Source: Actinomycetes bacterium (GTDB taxonomy: Bacteria; Actinomycetota; Acidimicrobiia; Acidimicrobiales; Palsa-688). Taken from it: a stretch of 15,994 bases of DNA. Below, in pieces: positions 7,553 to 14,382 of this stretch. The stretch's first letter is position 1. Each line of letters starts with the position of its first letter. Both the position numbers and the translations under genes were made by a program. The notes under the pieces are model-generated. The model ran no database searches, had not been told where the DNA came from, and was given only the letters and a program-made list of their open reading frames with translations. The DNA is taken from contig JAKAXG010000023.1 in NCBI GenBank assembly GCA_021827225.1, positions 1 to 15,994 on the forward strand, given 5' to 3'.

Positions 7553-7578
7553 CGCCCGGCGAGGGCCGTCGCCGGGCG
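7553..7578. promoter_or_regulatory. Leader hairpin upstream of the alcohol dehydrogenase gene
   Basis: CGCCCGGCGA (7553-7562) and TCGCCGGGCG (7569-7578) form a perfect 10-bp stem with a 6-nt loop. It lies just before the TTG start and G-rich ribosome-binding site of the minus-strand dehydrogenase, so it would probably be in its 5' leader. No T-run follows, and no gene ends here that needs a terminator. Confidence 0.4.
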
Positions 7579-7588
7579 ACCCCCACAG

Positions 7589-7630
7589 CCTAAACGCTTG
7601 TCAGCGGCCTTGGCAACCAGACGTTTGGTT
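7589..7630. promoter_or_regulatory. Operator-like repeats between divergent alcohol and aldehyde dehydrogenase genes
   Basis: Two related elements stand out in an otherwise GC-rich spacer. AACCAGACGTTTGGTT (7615-7630) is a near-perfect 16-bp palindrome (7 of 8 pairs). CCTAAACG at 7589-7596 is an inverted near-copy of the right half, CGTTTGG at 7622-7628. Such AAACG/CGTTT palindromes are common for TetR-family regulators in actinobacterial catabolic clusters; the family assignment is inference. No regulator gene is in the window. Confidence 0.45.
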
Positions 7631-7758
7631 CAGGTCGGCCAGGCTGCTCGCGGCGGAGGTCGGCTCCCCGGGCTGGCCCCGCCAGGTCGCCGCTCCGGTG
7701 CAAAATCCTGGAAGACTGCAGGAGCGCACTTCCGTGCGCCCGGACTTGGGGAGATTGC

Positions 7759-9174
7759 ATGCGAACTGACTCGCTCTACATCAACGGGCAGTGGGTGCCC
7801 TCGACCGGCTCCGGCCGGATCGACGTCGTGAACGCGTCCACCGAGGAGGTCATCGACTCCGTGCCGCAGGGCACGGCGGAGGACGTGGACAAGGCCGTCC
7901 GCGCCGCCCGCGAGGCGTTCCAGACCTGGTCCACCACCTCGACCGAGGACCGGGCCAAGTTCCTGAGGGCCATCGCCGAGGGGCTGCAGGCCCGCTCGGC
8001 CGAGCTGGTGGAGACCATCTCCAAGGAGGTCGGTTCGCCGACCTGGTTCTCGCAGCTGGCGCAGGTGGGCCTTCCGGGCATAGACGTGGCGTCGGTGGCC
8101 GACATCGTCGAGAACTACCAATTCGAGGAGACCGTCGGCTCGTCGCTGGTCGTGAAGGAGCCGGTGGGCGTCGTCGGGTGCATCACGCCCTGGAACTACC
8201 CGCTGCACCAGATCACCGCCAAGATCGCCCCGGCGCTGGCCGTCGGGTGCACCGTGGTGCTCAAGCCCTCCGAGGTGGCGCCGCTCAACGCCTACATCCT
8301 GGCGGAGATCATCGACTCGGCCGGCCTGCCCCCGGGGGTGTTCAACCTGGTCACCGGCTTCGGCCCCGAGGTGGGCGAGGCGCTGGCCTCCCACCCCTCG
8401 GTGGACATGATCTCCTTCACCGGCTCCACCCGGGCCGGGCGCCGGGTCAGCACCCTGGCCGCGGAGACGGTGAAGCGGGTGGCCCTCGAGCTGGGGGGCA
8501 AGTCCCCCAACGTGGTCCTCGACGACGCCGACTTCGAGAAGGCCATCCCCGACGCCATAGGCCAGTGCTTCATCAACTCCGGGCAGACCTGCTCGGCGCT
8601 CACCCGGCTGATCGTGCCCCGCTCCCGCCTGGCCGAGGTGGAGGAGCTGGCCCGTCGCACCGCCGAGTCCTACACAGTCGGCGACCCCTTCGCGGAGGGC
8701 ACGCGTCTCGGCCCGGTGATCTCGGAGACCCAGCTGGAACGGGTGACCAGCTACATACGCAAGGGGATGGAGGAGGGCGCCAAGCTGGTGACCGGGGGCG
8801 CCGACCGGCCCGACGGCCTGGAGAAGGGCTACTTCGTTCAGCCGACCGTGTTCTCCGAGGTCCGCAGCGACATGACCATCGCCCGGGAGGAGATCTTCGG
8901 GCCGGTGCTCGTCATCCTGCCCTTCGACGACGAGGAGGATGCCGTCCGCATCGCCAACGACACCGATTACGGCCTGGCCGGCGGGGTGTGGGCCGGTGAC
9001 CAGGAGAAGGCCAAGGCCGTAGCCCGGCGGATCCGCACCGGCCAGGTGGCCATCAACGGTGGCTCGTTCAACCCGATCGCACCCTTCGGCGGGTACAAGC
9101 AGTCGGGTAACGGCCGGGAGCTCGGCAAATTCGGCATCGAGGAGTTCCTCGAGGTGAAGGCCATGCAGCTCTAG
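7759..9174 (+). CDS. NAD(P)-dependent aldehyde dehydrogenase
   Basis: 471 residues, full length for the aldehyde dehydrogenase superfamily. [11 protein letters not shown] gives the oxyanion Asn146, LKPSE the cofactor-binding Lys169, FTGSTRAG (220-227) the Rossmann turn, LELGGKSP the general base Glu244, and GQTCSA the nucleophile Cys278. EEIFGPV follows later. These are all the expected catalytic residues. It should oxidise an aldehyde to the acid; sequence alone does not set the substrate. The ATG at 7759 is preceded by GGGGAGA at suitable distance. The gene diverges from the NDMA-dependent alcohol dehydrogenase across a 233-bp spacer with operator-like repeats, so the two probably handle successive steps: alcohol to aldehyde to carboxylate. 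A strong palindrome follows its stop. Confidence 0.93.
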   Translation: MRTDSLYINGQWVPSTGSGRIDVVNASTEEVIDSVPQGTAEDVDKAVRAAREAFQTWSTTSTEDRAKFLRAIAEGLQARSAELVETISKEVGSPTWFSQLAQVGLPGIDVASVADIVENYQFEETVGSSLVVKEPVGVVGCITPWNYPLHQITAKIAPALAVGCTVVLKPSEVAPLNAYILAEIIDSAGLPPGVFNLVTGFGPEVGEALASHPSVDMISFTGSTRAGRRVSTLAAETVKRVALELGGKSPNVVLDDADFEKAIPDAIGQCFINSGQTCSALTRLIVPRSRLAEVEELARRTAESYTVGDPFAEGTRLGPVISETQLERVTSYIRKGMEEGAKLVTGGADRPDGLEKGYFVQPTVFSEVRSDMTIAREEIFGPVLVILPFDDEEDAVRIANDTDYGLAGGVWAGDQEKAKAVARRIRTGQVAINGGSFNPIAPFGGYKQSGNGRELGKFGIEEFLEVKAMQL

Positions 9175-9195
9175 CCGTCGCCTCCGCCGAGGTCC

Positions 9196-9225
9196 GCACC
9201 GCCCGCCGGTACCGGCGGGCGGTGC
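9196..9225. terminator. 30-bp perfect palindrome, bidirectional terminator
   Basis: Arms GCACCGCCCGCCGGT and ACCGGCGGGCGGTGC are perfectly complementary with no spacer, centred on GGTACC. It sits in the 66-bp gap between two convergent genes (aldehyde dehydrogenase and sensor protein), where a hairpin working in both directions is expected. There is no T-run on either side. Confidence 0.65.
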
Positions 9226-9240
9226 CGCGCCCCTCCCGGG

Positions 9241-11229
9241 TCACTCCGCCCCCGTCAGGTCGAAGATGGTGCCACGTATCTCCGAGATGATCCGGTCCAG
9301 GGCCTCCACGGAGCGGGCGATGCCAGCGGCCATCTGCTCCGGCGGCCGGCCGGCCACCGCCTGCAGGCCGAGCCCGGTTCCGAACAGGTGCTGGATCACG
9401 CGGTCGTGGAGCTCCTTGGCGATGCGCTCCCGCTCCTCCACCAGCGCCAGGGTGGCCCGGGCCTGGCTGAGGTCGAGGGCCAGGGCCGCCGAGTGGGCGA
9501 ACATCTCCACCACCCCCAGATCTGCAGGGCCGTACGGCGGGCGGCCCCGCTCGGCGGCCACCAGCAGCACACCGAAGCAGCGCTCGTTGTGCTGGAGCGG
9601 AACGACCAGCGCCGGACCCAACGCCGGTGACGTCCCGGGCTGCACCGACCCGGCCTTCGCGCTCAGGTCCTCGACGATGAGGGACCGGCCGGTGGCGATC
9701 ACCTCGCCGACGACGGTGCCGCGGCGGGGCTGGGACCGCCCGAGCATGCTGTAGGCGGGCGGCGAGTCCTCCGCCACCGTGGTCACCAGTTCCTCGTCGT
9801 CGGCGAGGGTGGAGGCGTAGCCGGCGGCACCCCGCACCAGGCGGCGGGCGTCGGCGGCGCAGCGGGCGAGGATGCGGTCGGTCGGTTCCCGGGCCAGGAG
9901 GGCCATGGTGAGCTCCATGATCGCCCGCAGGCTCTCCTCCATGCGGCGCCGGTCGGTTACGTCCCGGATCACCGTCCACCGGCGGGTCTCACCGAGGGCG
10001 CCCGACCTGCTCACCGACGCCACGTTCCCGACGACCACCGTTCCGTCGGGCCGGCGGTACACCACGTCCCCCATGGTCAGCTGCCGGCCGTCCGGGTCCG
10101 GCGCCAGCGGCCCGGTCACCTCGTCGGAGTCCCCTTCGAGGGGCTGAGGCTGGGGCACCTCCGCCCGCAGCTGGTCCTCGGTCATGGCGAACATGGAGCG
10201 CGCCGCCCGGTTGGCCGAGAGGAGCCGCCCGCTCGAGCCGGTGAGCAGCACGGCGTCGGGTCCTTCCTCGAACAGCGCCGCCAGCTCGGACAGCTCGGCC
10301 TGCACGGAGGCCAGTCCCAGCGCCACGGCGGCGGAACGGGCCAGCAGCCGGGCCGTGGCCAGATCGTCGAGGCCGTAGGGCGGGTGACCCGGGCGGGCGG
10401 CGACGACCAGGCTGCCGAAGTAGCGCTCCCCGTGACCGAGCGGCACGCCCAGGGCGGGGCCCAGCCCCAGCGACCGCCCCAGGGCCGAAGCGCCGCTCTC
10501 CGTGCTGCTCAGGTCGTCGATGAGGACGGCACCGCGGCCCACCGCGATCTGGCCGGCCAGGACGGACCGGATGGGGAACCGCCGGCCGCTGAAGTCCGGG
10601 AGGTCCGGGGAGTCGCTGTCCTGGGCCATGATGAGGATGGCTTCGCCGTCGTCGCTGGCCGCGGAGATCCAGGCCGCCGCCGCTCCGAGCATGCCCCGGG
10701 CGGCGGCCACGGTCTTGGCCATCAGATCGGTGAGCGGTGCTCCGTCGAGCAGGTCGGTGGTCAGGTCGCTCAGGCTCTGCAGCGCCTGCTCTGTCCGTCG
10801 CCGCTCGGTGACGTCGCGGAACAGCATCCACGAGCGGCCGTCGCCGATGGCCGCCGAGTTGACCGCGGCCACGAAGCGGGTGCCGTCCCCCCGGCGGAAC
10901 AGCAGGTCCAGATGGCTCCGGCCCGTGGCCTCTTCCTGGAGGCCGGCCGCCTCCGCCCGATCCCGGTCGGCCGGGTCGATGATGCCGCTGCGGCCGGCCC
11001 GTCCCAACTCGACCTCGCTCATCCTCAACATGGCGCAGGCGGCCGGATTGGCCGCCAGTACGCGACCTTTCACATCCACGAGCACCACGCCGTCGGGACA
11101 CTGGTCGAACAGCGCCGCCGCCGCTACCGACCGGTCCTCGGCCGTTCCGATGGGTGTCACCTGGCTGGCCCCCGCCGACCCCGCCCTGACGGCAGCCACC
11201 CGCCGGGCGCGCTCTTCCAACTGGCTCAC
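9241..11229 (-). CDS. PAS-GAF-PAS-GAF sensor ending in a HisKA_3 DHp domain, without ATPase domain
   Basis: 662 residues from GTG at 11229. Layout: PAS at about 38-145 (CPDGVVLVDVKGRVLAANPAA, ending RDVTERRR), GAF at about 152-308, second PAS at about 318-428 (EGPDAVLLTGSSGRLLSANRAA, ending RDVTDRRR), second GAF at about 435-590, then ERERIAKELHDRVIQHLF with His608 as the expected phosphoacceptor of a NarL/DevS-type kinase. The protein stops at 662, at the end of the second DHp helix (IRGTIFDLTG), where an HATPase_c domain of some 90-100 residues should follow. Only 66 bp separate the stop from the convergent gene, so no hidden ATPase remains. It may act as a phosphotransfer or dimerising sensor. 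The frame stays open far upstream but there reads as shadow of the B12-binding gene; the GTG is chosen because the PAS begins soon after. Confidence 0.82.
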   Translation of the reverse strand: MSQLEERARRVAAVRAGSAGASQVTPIGTAEDRSVAAAALFDQCPDGVVLVDVKGRVLAANPAACAMLRMSEVELGRAGRSGIIDPADRDRAEAAGLQEEATGRSHLDLLFRRGDGTRFVAAVNSAAIGDGRSWMLFRDVTERRRTEQALQSLSDLTTDLLDGAPLTDLMAKTVAAARGMLGAAAAWISAASDDGEAILIMAQDSDSPDLPDFSGRRFPIRSVLAGQIAVGRGAVLIDDLSSTESGASALGRSLGLGPALGVPLGHGERYFGSLVVAARPGHPPYGLDDLATARLLARSAAVALGLASVQAELSELAALFEEGPDAVLLTGSSGRLLSANRAARSMFAMTEDQLRAEVPQPQPLEGDSDEVTGPLAPDPDGRQLTMGDVVYRRPDGTVVVGNVASVSRSGALGETRRWTVIRDVTDRRRMEESLRAIMELTMALLAREPTDRILARCAADARRLVRGAAGYASTLADDEELVTTVAEDSPPAYSMLGRSQPRRGTVVGEVIATGRSLIVEDLSAKAGSVQPGTSPALGPALVVPLQHNERCFGVLLVAAERGRPPYGPADLGVVEMFAHSAALALDLSQARATLALVEERERIAKELHDRVIQHLFGTGLGLQAVAGRPPEQMAAGIARSVEALDRIISEIRGTIFDLTGAE

Positions 11230-11294
11230 CCGCCCATGGTCATCGCGGAGACCCCCCGCTGAACAGGGGCGGATGGCCCTTTCCGGCCACGGGA

Positions 11295-11319
11295 CCGGCC
11301 GGGAACGGTGCTCGGCCGG
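11295..11319 (-). terminator. Hairpin after the B12-binding protein gene
   Basis: CCGGCCG (11295-11301) and CGGCCGG (11313-11319) pair around an 11-nt loop, directly after the stop of the minus-strand B12-binding gene. In the 92-bp gap before the sensor gene it could end or attenuate the operon transcript, making expression of the sensor partly independent. Weak by itself. Confidence 0.35.
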
Positions 11320-11321
11320 CC

Positions 11322-12389
11322 CTAGGGGGACCCGGGCCGGCTGACAAGAGCCGCCTCCGCCAGGAACCGCTGGGCCCGGGGCTGGGCGCCCAGGGTCTGG
11401 GCCACCGCCTCGGTGACAGCCTCGATGCCGGCGGTCAGCGCCGCCCGGGGGACGTAGCGGGCCTGGAGCAGGTCCCCCAGCCAGATGACGAAGTCGGTGT
11501 AGAGCTCGACGTCGTCCACGTAGAGAGCCGACGCCAGGAAATCGACCAGGTAGCCGAGATCCTCCTCGGCGCGGGCCCGCTGCCCTCGGTCGTAGGAGGC
11601 CATGGCCGGCCAGCGCCCGGTCAGCTCCCGCTCCGCCGAGTCCACCAGGGCCCGGCGGTGACGCCACAGCAGCTCGGCGGCCCGGTCGGGCTCGCGGACA
11701 GGCGGCGCCACATCGGTGTAGGCGGGCCAGTCGGCGGAGCTCAGCACGGACCCGGCGCTGCGGGCGTCCGCCGCCGTGCCGTTGGCGCCCAGAGTCATCC
11801 CCCACCGCCCGCCGGGACCGAACCCCCGGCCCCCGACGATCACGGGCACCCCCATCTGCCGTGACGCCTCGATCATCTGCCGGGCCCGGGGCAGCGCGGT
11901 CGGCACGGAGCAGGAGAGGGCGGTGACGTCGGGGCCGACGTCCTGCATGAACTGCGCCAGGTGCGCAACCGGCACCGAGGCTCCCAGGTACTGGACGTCC
12001 CACCCGTCGGCGAGCAGGGCGGTCGCCACCACTCGCGACGGCAGAGCGTGCCACTCCCCGTCGCAACAGGTGACGACGGCCCGGCCGCGGTTCGGCGATC
12101 CGTCGGCGCGGACCCCGGCGGTCAGCGCCGCCACGACCTGTTCGCTCACGGAGGTGGCCCGGTGCTCCCGGGCCACGTTCCATTCGTTGGCGGCCCACAG
12201 TCGCCCCACCCGGACCTGGCCGGCCGACACCAGCCCGTCGAGTACGTCCAGCAGCGGGACGCCCGCCGCTGTCAGCTCGAGAGCCACGGCGATGGCCTCC
12301 CCGGAATCGCCGCTCGACAACGCCTCCCAGTACGCAGCGCGGGCCCCCGCCGGGATCGGCCCGTCCGCCGGCCGAGCCGTCGGGCTCAC
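11322..12389 (-). CDS. Stand-alone cobalamin-binding (B12 photoreceptor-like) sensor protein
   Basis: 355 residues from GTG at 12389, overlapping the phosphatase stop as GTGA. Residues ~12-92 form the four-helix cap of B12-binding proteins and contain W65 followed after nine residues by E75-H76: the Wx9EH motif of adenosylcobalamin photoreceptors such as CarH. Residues ~102-210 form the B12-binding Rossmann domain: EWHALP (112-117) gives His114 as lower axial ligand, then SCSVPT and VGGRGF. Two deviations: the ExHxxG motif has Pro117 for Gly, and the residue after the cap Trp, a His in CarH that binds cobalt after illumination, is Ala66. There is no MerR-type DNA-binding domain; instead a helical C-terminal domain (~235-345; FLASALYVDDVELYTDFVIW) that I cannot assign. 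By context it probably signals through protein contacts to the partner-switching proteins encoded upstream. Confidence 0.87.
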   Translation of the reverse strand: MSPTARPADGPIPAGARAAYWEALSSGDSGEAIAVALELTAAGVPLLDVLDGLVSAGQVRVGRLWAANEWNVAREHRATSVSEQVVAALTAGVRADGSPNRGRAVVTCCDGEWHALPSRVVATALLADGWDVQYLGASVPVAHLAQFMQDVGPDVTALSCSVPTALPRARQMIEASRQMGVPVIVGGRGFGPGGRWGMTLGANGTAADARSAGSVLSSADWPAYTDVAPPVREPDRAAELLWRHRRALVDSAERELTGRWPAMASYDRGQRARAEEDLGYLVDFLASALYVDDVELYTDFVIWLGDLLQARYVPRAALTAGIEAVTEAVAQTLGAQPRAQRFLAEAALVSRPGSP

Positions 12390-13879
12390 CGCGGCCGGCC
12401 GTTGCGCTCGGGCTGTACCGCGAACACCGCCATGTCGTCGTGCGGGCGGCCGTCGAGGTGTTCGAGGGCGGACTGGAGCAGCCGCTCGCAGATGGCCTGT
12501 GCGGTCATGCCGGCGCAGTCGGCCAGGACCTCCGCCAGCCTCTCCGCCCCGAGCAGCCCGTCCCCGCCCCGGGCATCGGGGAGGCCGTCGGTGAAGCAGA
12601 CCAGCGTGTCCCCCGGCTCGAGAGTCACCTCGACGGGCGCGAAGTGGACCTCGGGCAGCATCCCGATGATGGGTCCGGTCACCGCCACCGGCTGCACGGT
12701 GCCTCCGCTCGCCCGGCGCAGCAGCGGCGCCGGGTGGCCACCGCCGGCCAGGCACGCTTCGACCCGCGAGCCCACCGGGTGCATCACGCCGTGGACCAGG
12801 GTGACGAAGGAGGACCCGTCCGTGCTGAGGAGCGCGGCGTTCAGCAGGCGCAGGCGTTCGGCCGGGTCCTCCGCCATCAGGGAGACCGTGTTGAGCGACT
12901 GGCGGACCTGGCCGCTAAGCACCGCCGCCTCCACGCCCTTGCCGCAGACGTCGCCGATCGAGAAGCTCCAGCCGGCGCCCTCCTGGCGCATCTCGTAGAA
13001 GTCCCCGCCGATCTCGGTGGCTTCCAGGGCCGGGCGGTACACCGATCCGACCAGCAACCCGGGCGGGGCCGGCAGCTCGGCGGGCAGCAGCGCGGCCCGC
13101 AGGGTGCCGGCCAGATGGGAGCGTTCTTCGTAGGTGTGGCTGGCGTTGAGGGCAACGGCCGCCCGCCGGGCCAGAGCGGTGATGTCCTCGGTCACGGTGT
13201 CACCGGGATGGGCGGCGACGGCGAGGGTCCCGATCGGCGATCCGTACGCCCGCAGCGCGGCGCTGACCACCCGGACCGGGCCCTCCCCGACCAGAAGCTC
13301 GGCAGCGACCCGGGGCGCCCCGAGGGCGGTCAGCTCCTCGATGGTGGCGACGGACGCCTCCTCCACGTCGCTGTCCATGGCCTGCTGCAGTCGCCTGCGT
13401 CCCGGGTCGTCCAGCCGGCGGGTCGGCAGCGCCCGGTCGTCTTTCAGCGAGCCCGGTCCCCGGCTCACCTGGCGCACCCGGTCGTTCTCCCAGAGCGTCA
13501 CCGCGGCCCACCGTCCGAGGCGGGGCACCGCCAGATCCACGATCCGTCCCAGCGTGCGGCGCACGTTCAACGTGGCGGCCAGGGCGTCGCCGACCTCCAC
13601 GGCGAACGCCGCCTGTTCCCGTTCGGCCAGCACCTCCGCCGAGAGGTACCACACCTGGTGGCACGACGGGAGGGGCCGCGCCCGGGTCGCCGCCGCCGGG
13701 AACCCGGCGATCAGCTCGTCGACGGGCCGCCCGACCAGGGCGCGCCCGTCCCCGCAGCCCAGGGCCCGGACCGCCGCCGGGTTGGCGTAGCAGACCTCAC
13801 CGGCTCCGTCGCTGACCAGGACCCCGGCCGGCTCCCCCTCGACGATCAGGGACCAGTCCAGGCCGCCGGGCGCTCTCAG
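12386..13879 (-). CDS. PAS-GAF-SpoIIE (PP2C-type) serine/threonine phosphatase
   Basis: About 497 residues. A PAS-like segment (about 9-75, WSLIVEGEPAGVLVSDGAGEVCYANPAA) is followed by a GAF domain (about 95-250) and a PP2C/SpoIIE phosphatase (about 270-490) with the metal-binding Asp residues of GGDFY (D293) and GDVCGKG (D310), then CFTDGLPDAR and a final DDMAVFAV. Such enzymes dephosphorylate STAS anti-sigma-factor antagonists and thereby free a sigma factor; PAS and GAF sense input. No ATG, GTG or TTG in this frame precedes the PAS segment without a long overlap reading as Arg/Pro-rich nonsense. The best start is CTG at 13879, forming CTGA with the stop of the kinase gene, parallel to ATGA and GTGA at neighbouring junctions. 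The domain call is firm, the CTG start is inference; the first in-frame GTG would cost about 75 residues. Confidence 0.86.
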   Translation of the reverse strand: MRAPGGLDWSLIVEGEPAGVLVSDGAGEVCYANPAAVRALGCGDGRALVGRPVDELIAGFPAAATRARPLPSCHQVWYLSAEVLAEREQAAFAVEVGDALAATLNVRRTLGRIVDLAVPRLGRWAAVTLWENDRVRQVSRGPGSLKDDRALPTRRLDDPGRRRLQQAMDSDVEEASVATIEELTALGAPRVAAELLVGEGPVRVVSAALRAYGSPIGTLAVAAHPGDTVTEDITALARRAAVALNASHTYEERSHLAGTLRAALLPAELPAPPGLLVGSVYRPALEATEIGGDFYEMRQEGAGWSFSIGDVCGKGVEAAVLSGQVRQSLNTVSLMAEDPAERLRLLNAALLSTDGSSFVTLVHGVMHPVGSRVEACLAGGGHPAPLLRRASGGTVQPVAVTGPIIGMLPEVHFAPVEVTLEPGDTLVCFTDGLPDARGGDGLLGAERLAEVLADCAGMTAQAICERLLQSALEHLDGRPHDDMAVFAVQPERNGRPR

Positions 13880-14382
13880 ATCGCTGCGTCCAGGCGGGAG
13901 CGGACCGAGATGTCGTCGAGGTCGCCACGCCCCTGGGCGGGATGGCTCCAGCTGCCCCGCCGCTCGCTCATGGACAGAACGTCGGCGTCGGTGGACGCGC
14001 TGTCGGGCATGGCCAGGCTGAACCACACGACCTTGCCGCCGTGCTCGGACACGATCCCCCAGTCGGCGCTGATGGCGGCCACGATGTGCAGGCCCCGGCC
14101 GCTCTCCGCCAGGTAGTCGCCTTCGGGAACGACGGGCCGGCGCAGCTGGGGGTCGCCGTCGCGGATGGAGATGGTCACCATGTCCCCACCGCGGATCGAC
14201 AGGTGCAGGCCGGTTCCGGCGTGGCGCACGGCGTTGGCCACCAGCTCGCTGGTCCCCAACTGGGCGTCGTCCACCAGTCCGGGCAGGTTCCACGCCATCA
14301 GCGTGTCGCGCACGAAGTGGCGGGCCACGGTGACGCTGGAGGGGTGGCACGACAGCTGCAGGACCTGGTCCTTGGGGTTCAT
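13876..14382 (-). CDS. GHKL-type anti-sigma factor serine kinase (RsbW/SpoIIAB-like)
   Basis: 168 residues. The ATP-binding fold of HATPase_c_2 proteins is seen in order: N box ELVANAVRHAG (46-56, Asn50 for Mg), G1 box RDGDP (74-78, Asp75), and G2 box SGRGLHIV (94-101). Known members bind a sigma factor and phosphorylate the STAS antagonist on serine. The domain ends near residue 125; a polar tail of about 40 residues (DSASTDADVLSMSERRG...) follows, longer than in the simplest RsbW proteins. The ATG at 14382 overlaps the STAS stop as ATGA, and its stop overlaps the phosphatase gene, so the three are translationally linked. No sigma factor gene is present, so the target is unknown. Confidence 0.9.
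   Translation of the reverse strand: MNPKDQVLQLSCHPSSVTVARHFVRDTLMAWNLPGLVDDAQLGTSELVANAVRHAGTGLHLSIRGGDMVTISIRDGDPQLRRPVVPEGDYLAESGRGLHIVAAISADWGIVSEHGGKVVWFSLAMPDSASTDADVLSMSERRGSWSHPAQGRGDLDDISVRSRLDAAI

Noticed and set aside
7791..8999. Overlapping plus-strand frame within the aldehyde dehydrogenase gene
   Set aside because: Arg/Gly/Pro-rich shadow of a frame with all catalytic residues.
11230..12198. Extension of the sensor gene to a 985-residue protein
   Set aside because: The extra N-terminal part is Arg/Gly/Ala/Pro-rich low-complexity sequence on the opposite frame of the cobalamin-binding gene, which has clear domains. The GTG at 11229 starts just before the PAS domain.
12390..12755. 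Extension of the B12-binding gene upstream to 12755
   Set aside because: This lies within the phosphatase catalytic domain and reads as compositional shadow; the GTGA overlap at 12389 is a better start.
13880..14350. Extension of the phosphatase gene to 14350
   Set aside because: It would overlap the GHKL kinase gene almost entirely and reads as Arg/Pro-rich nonsense.
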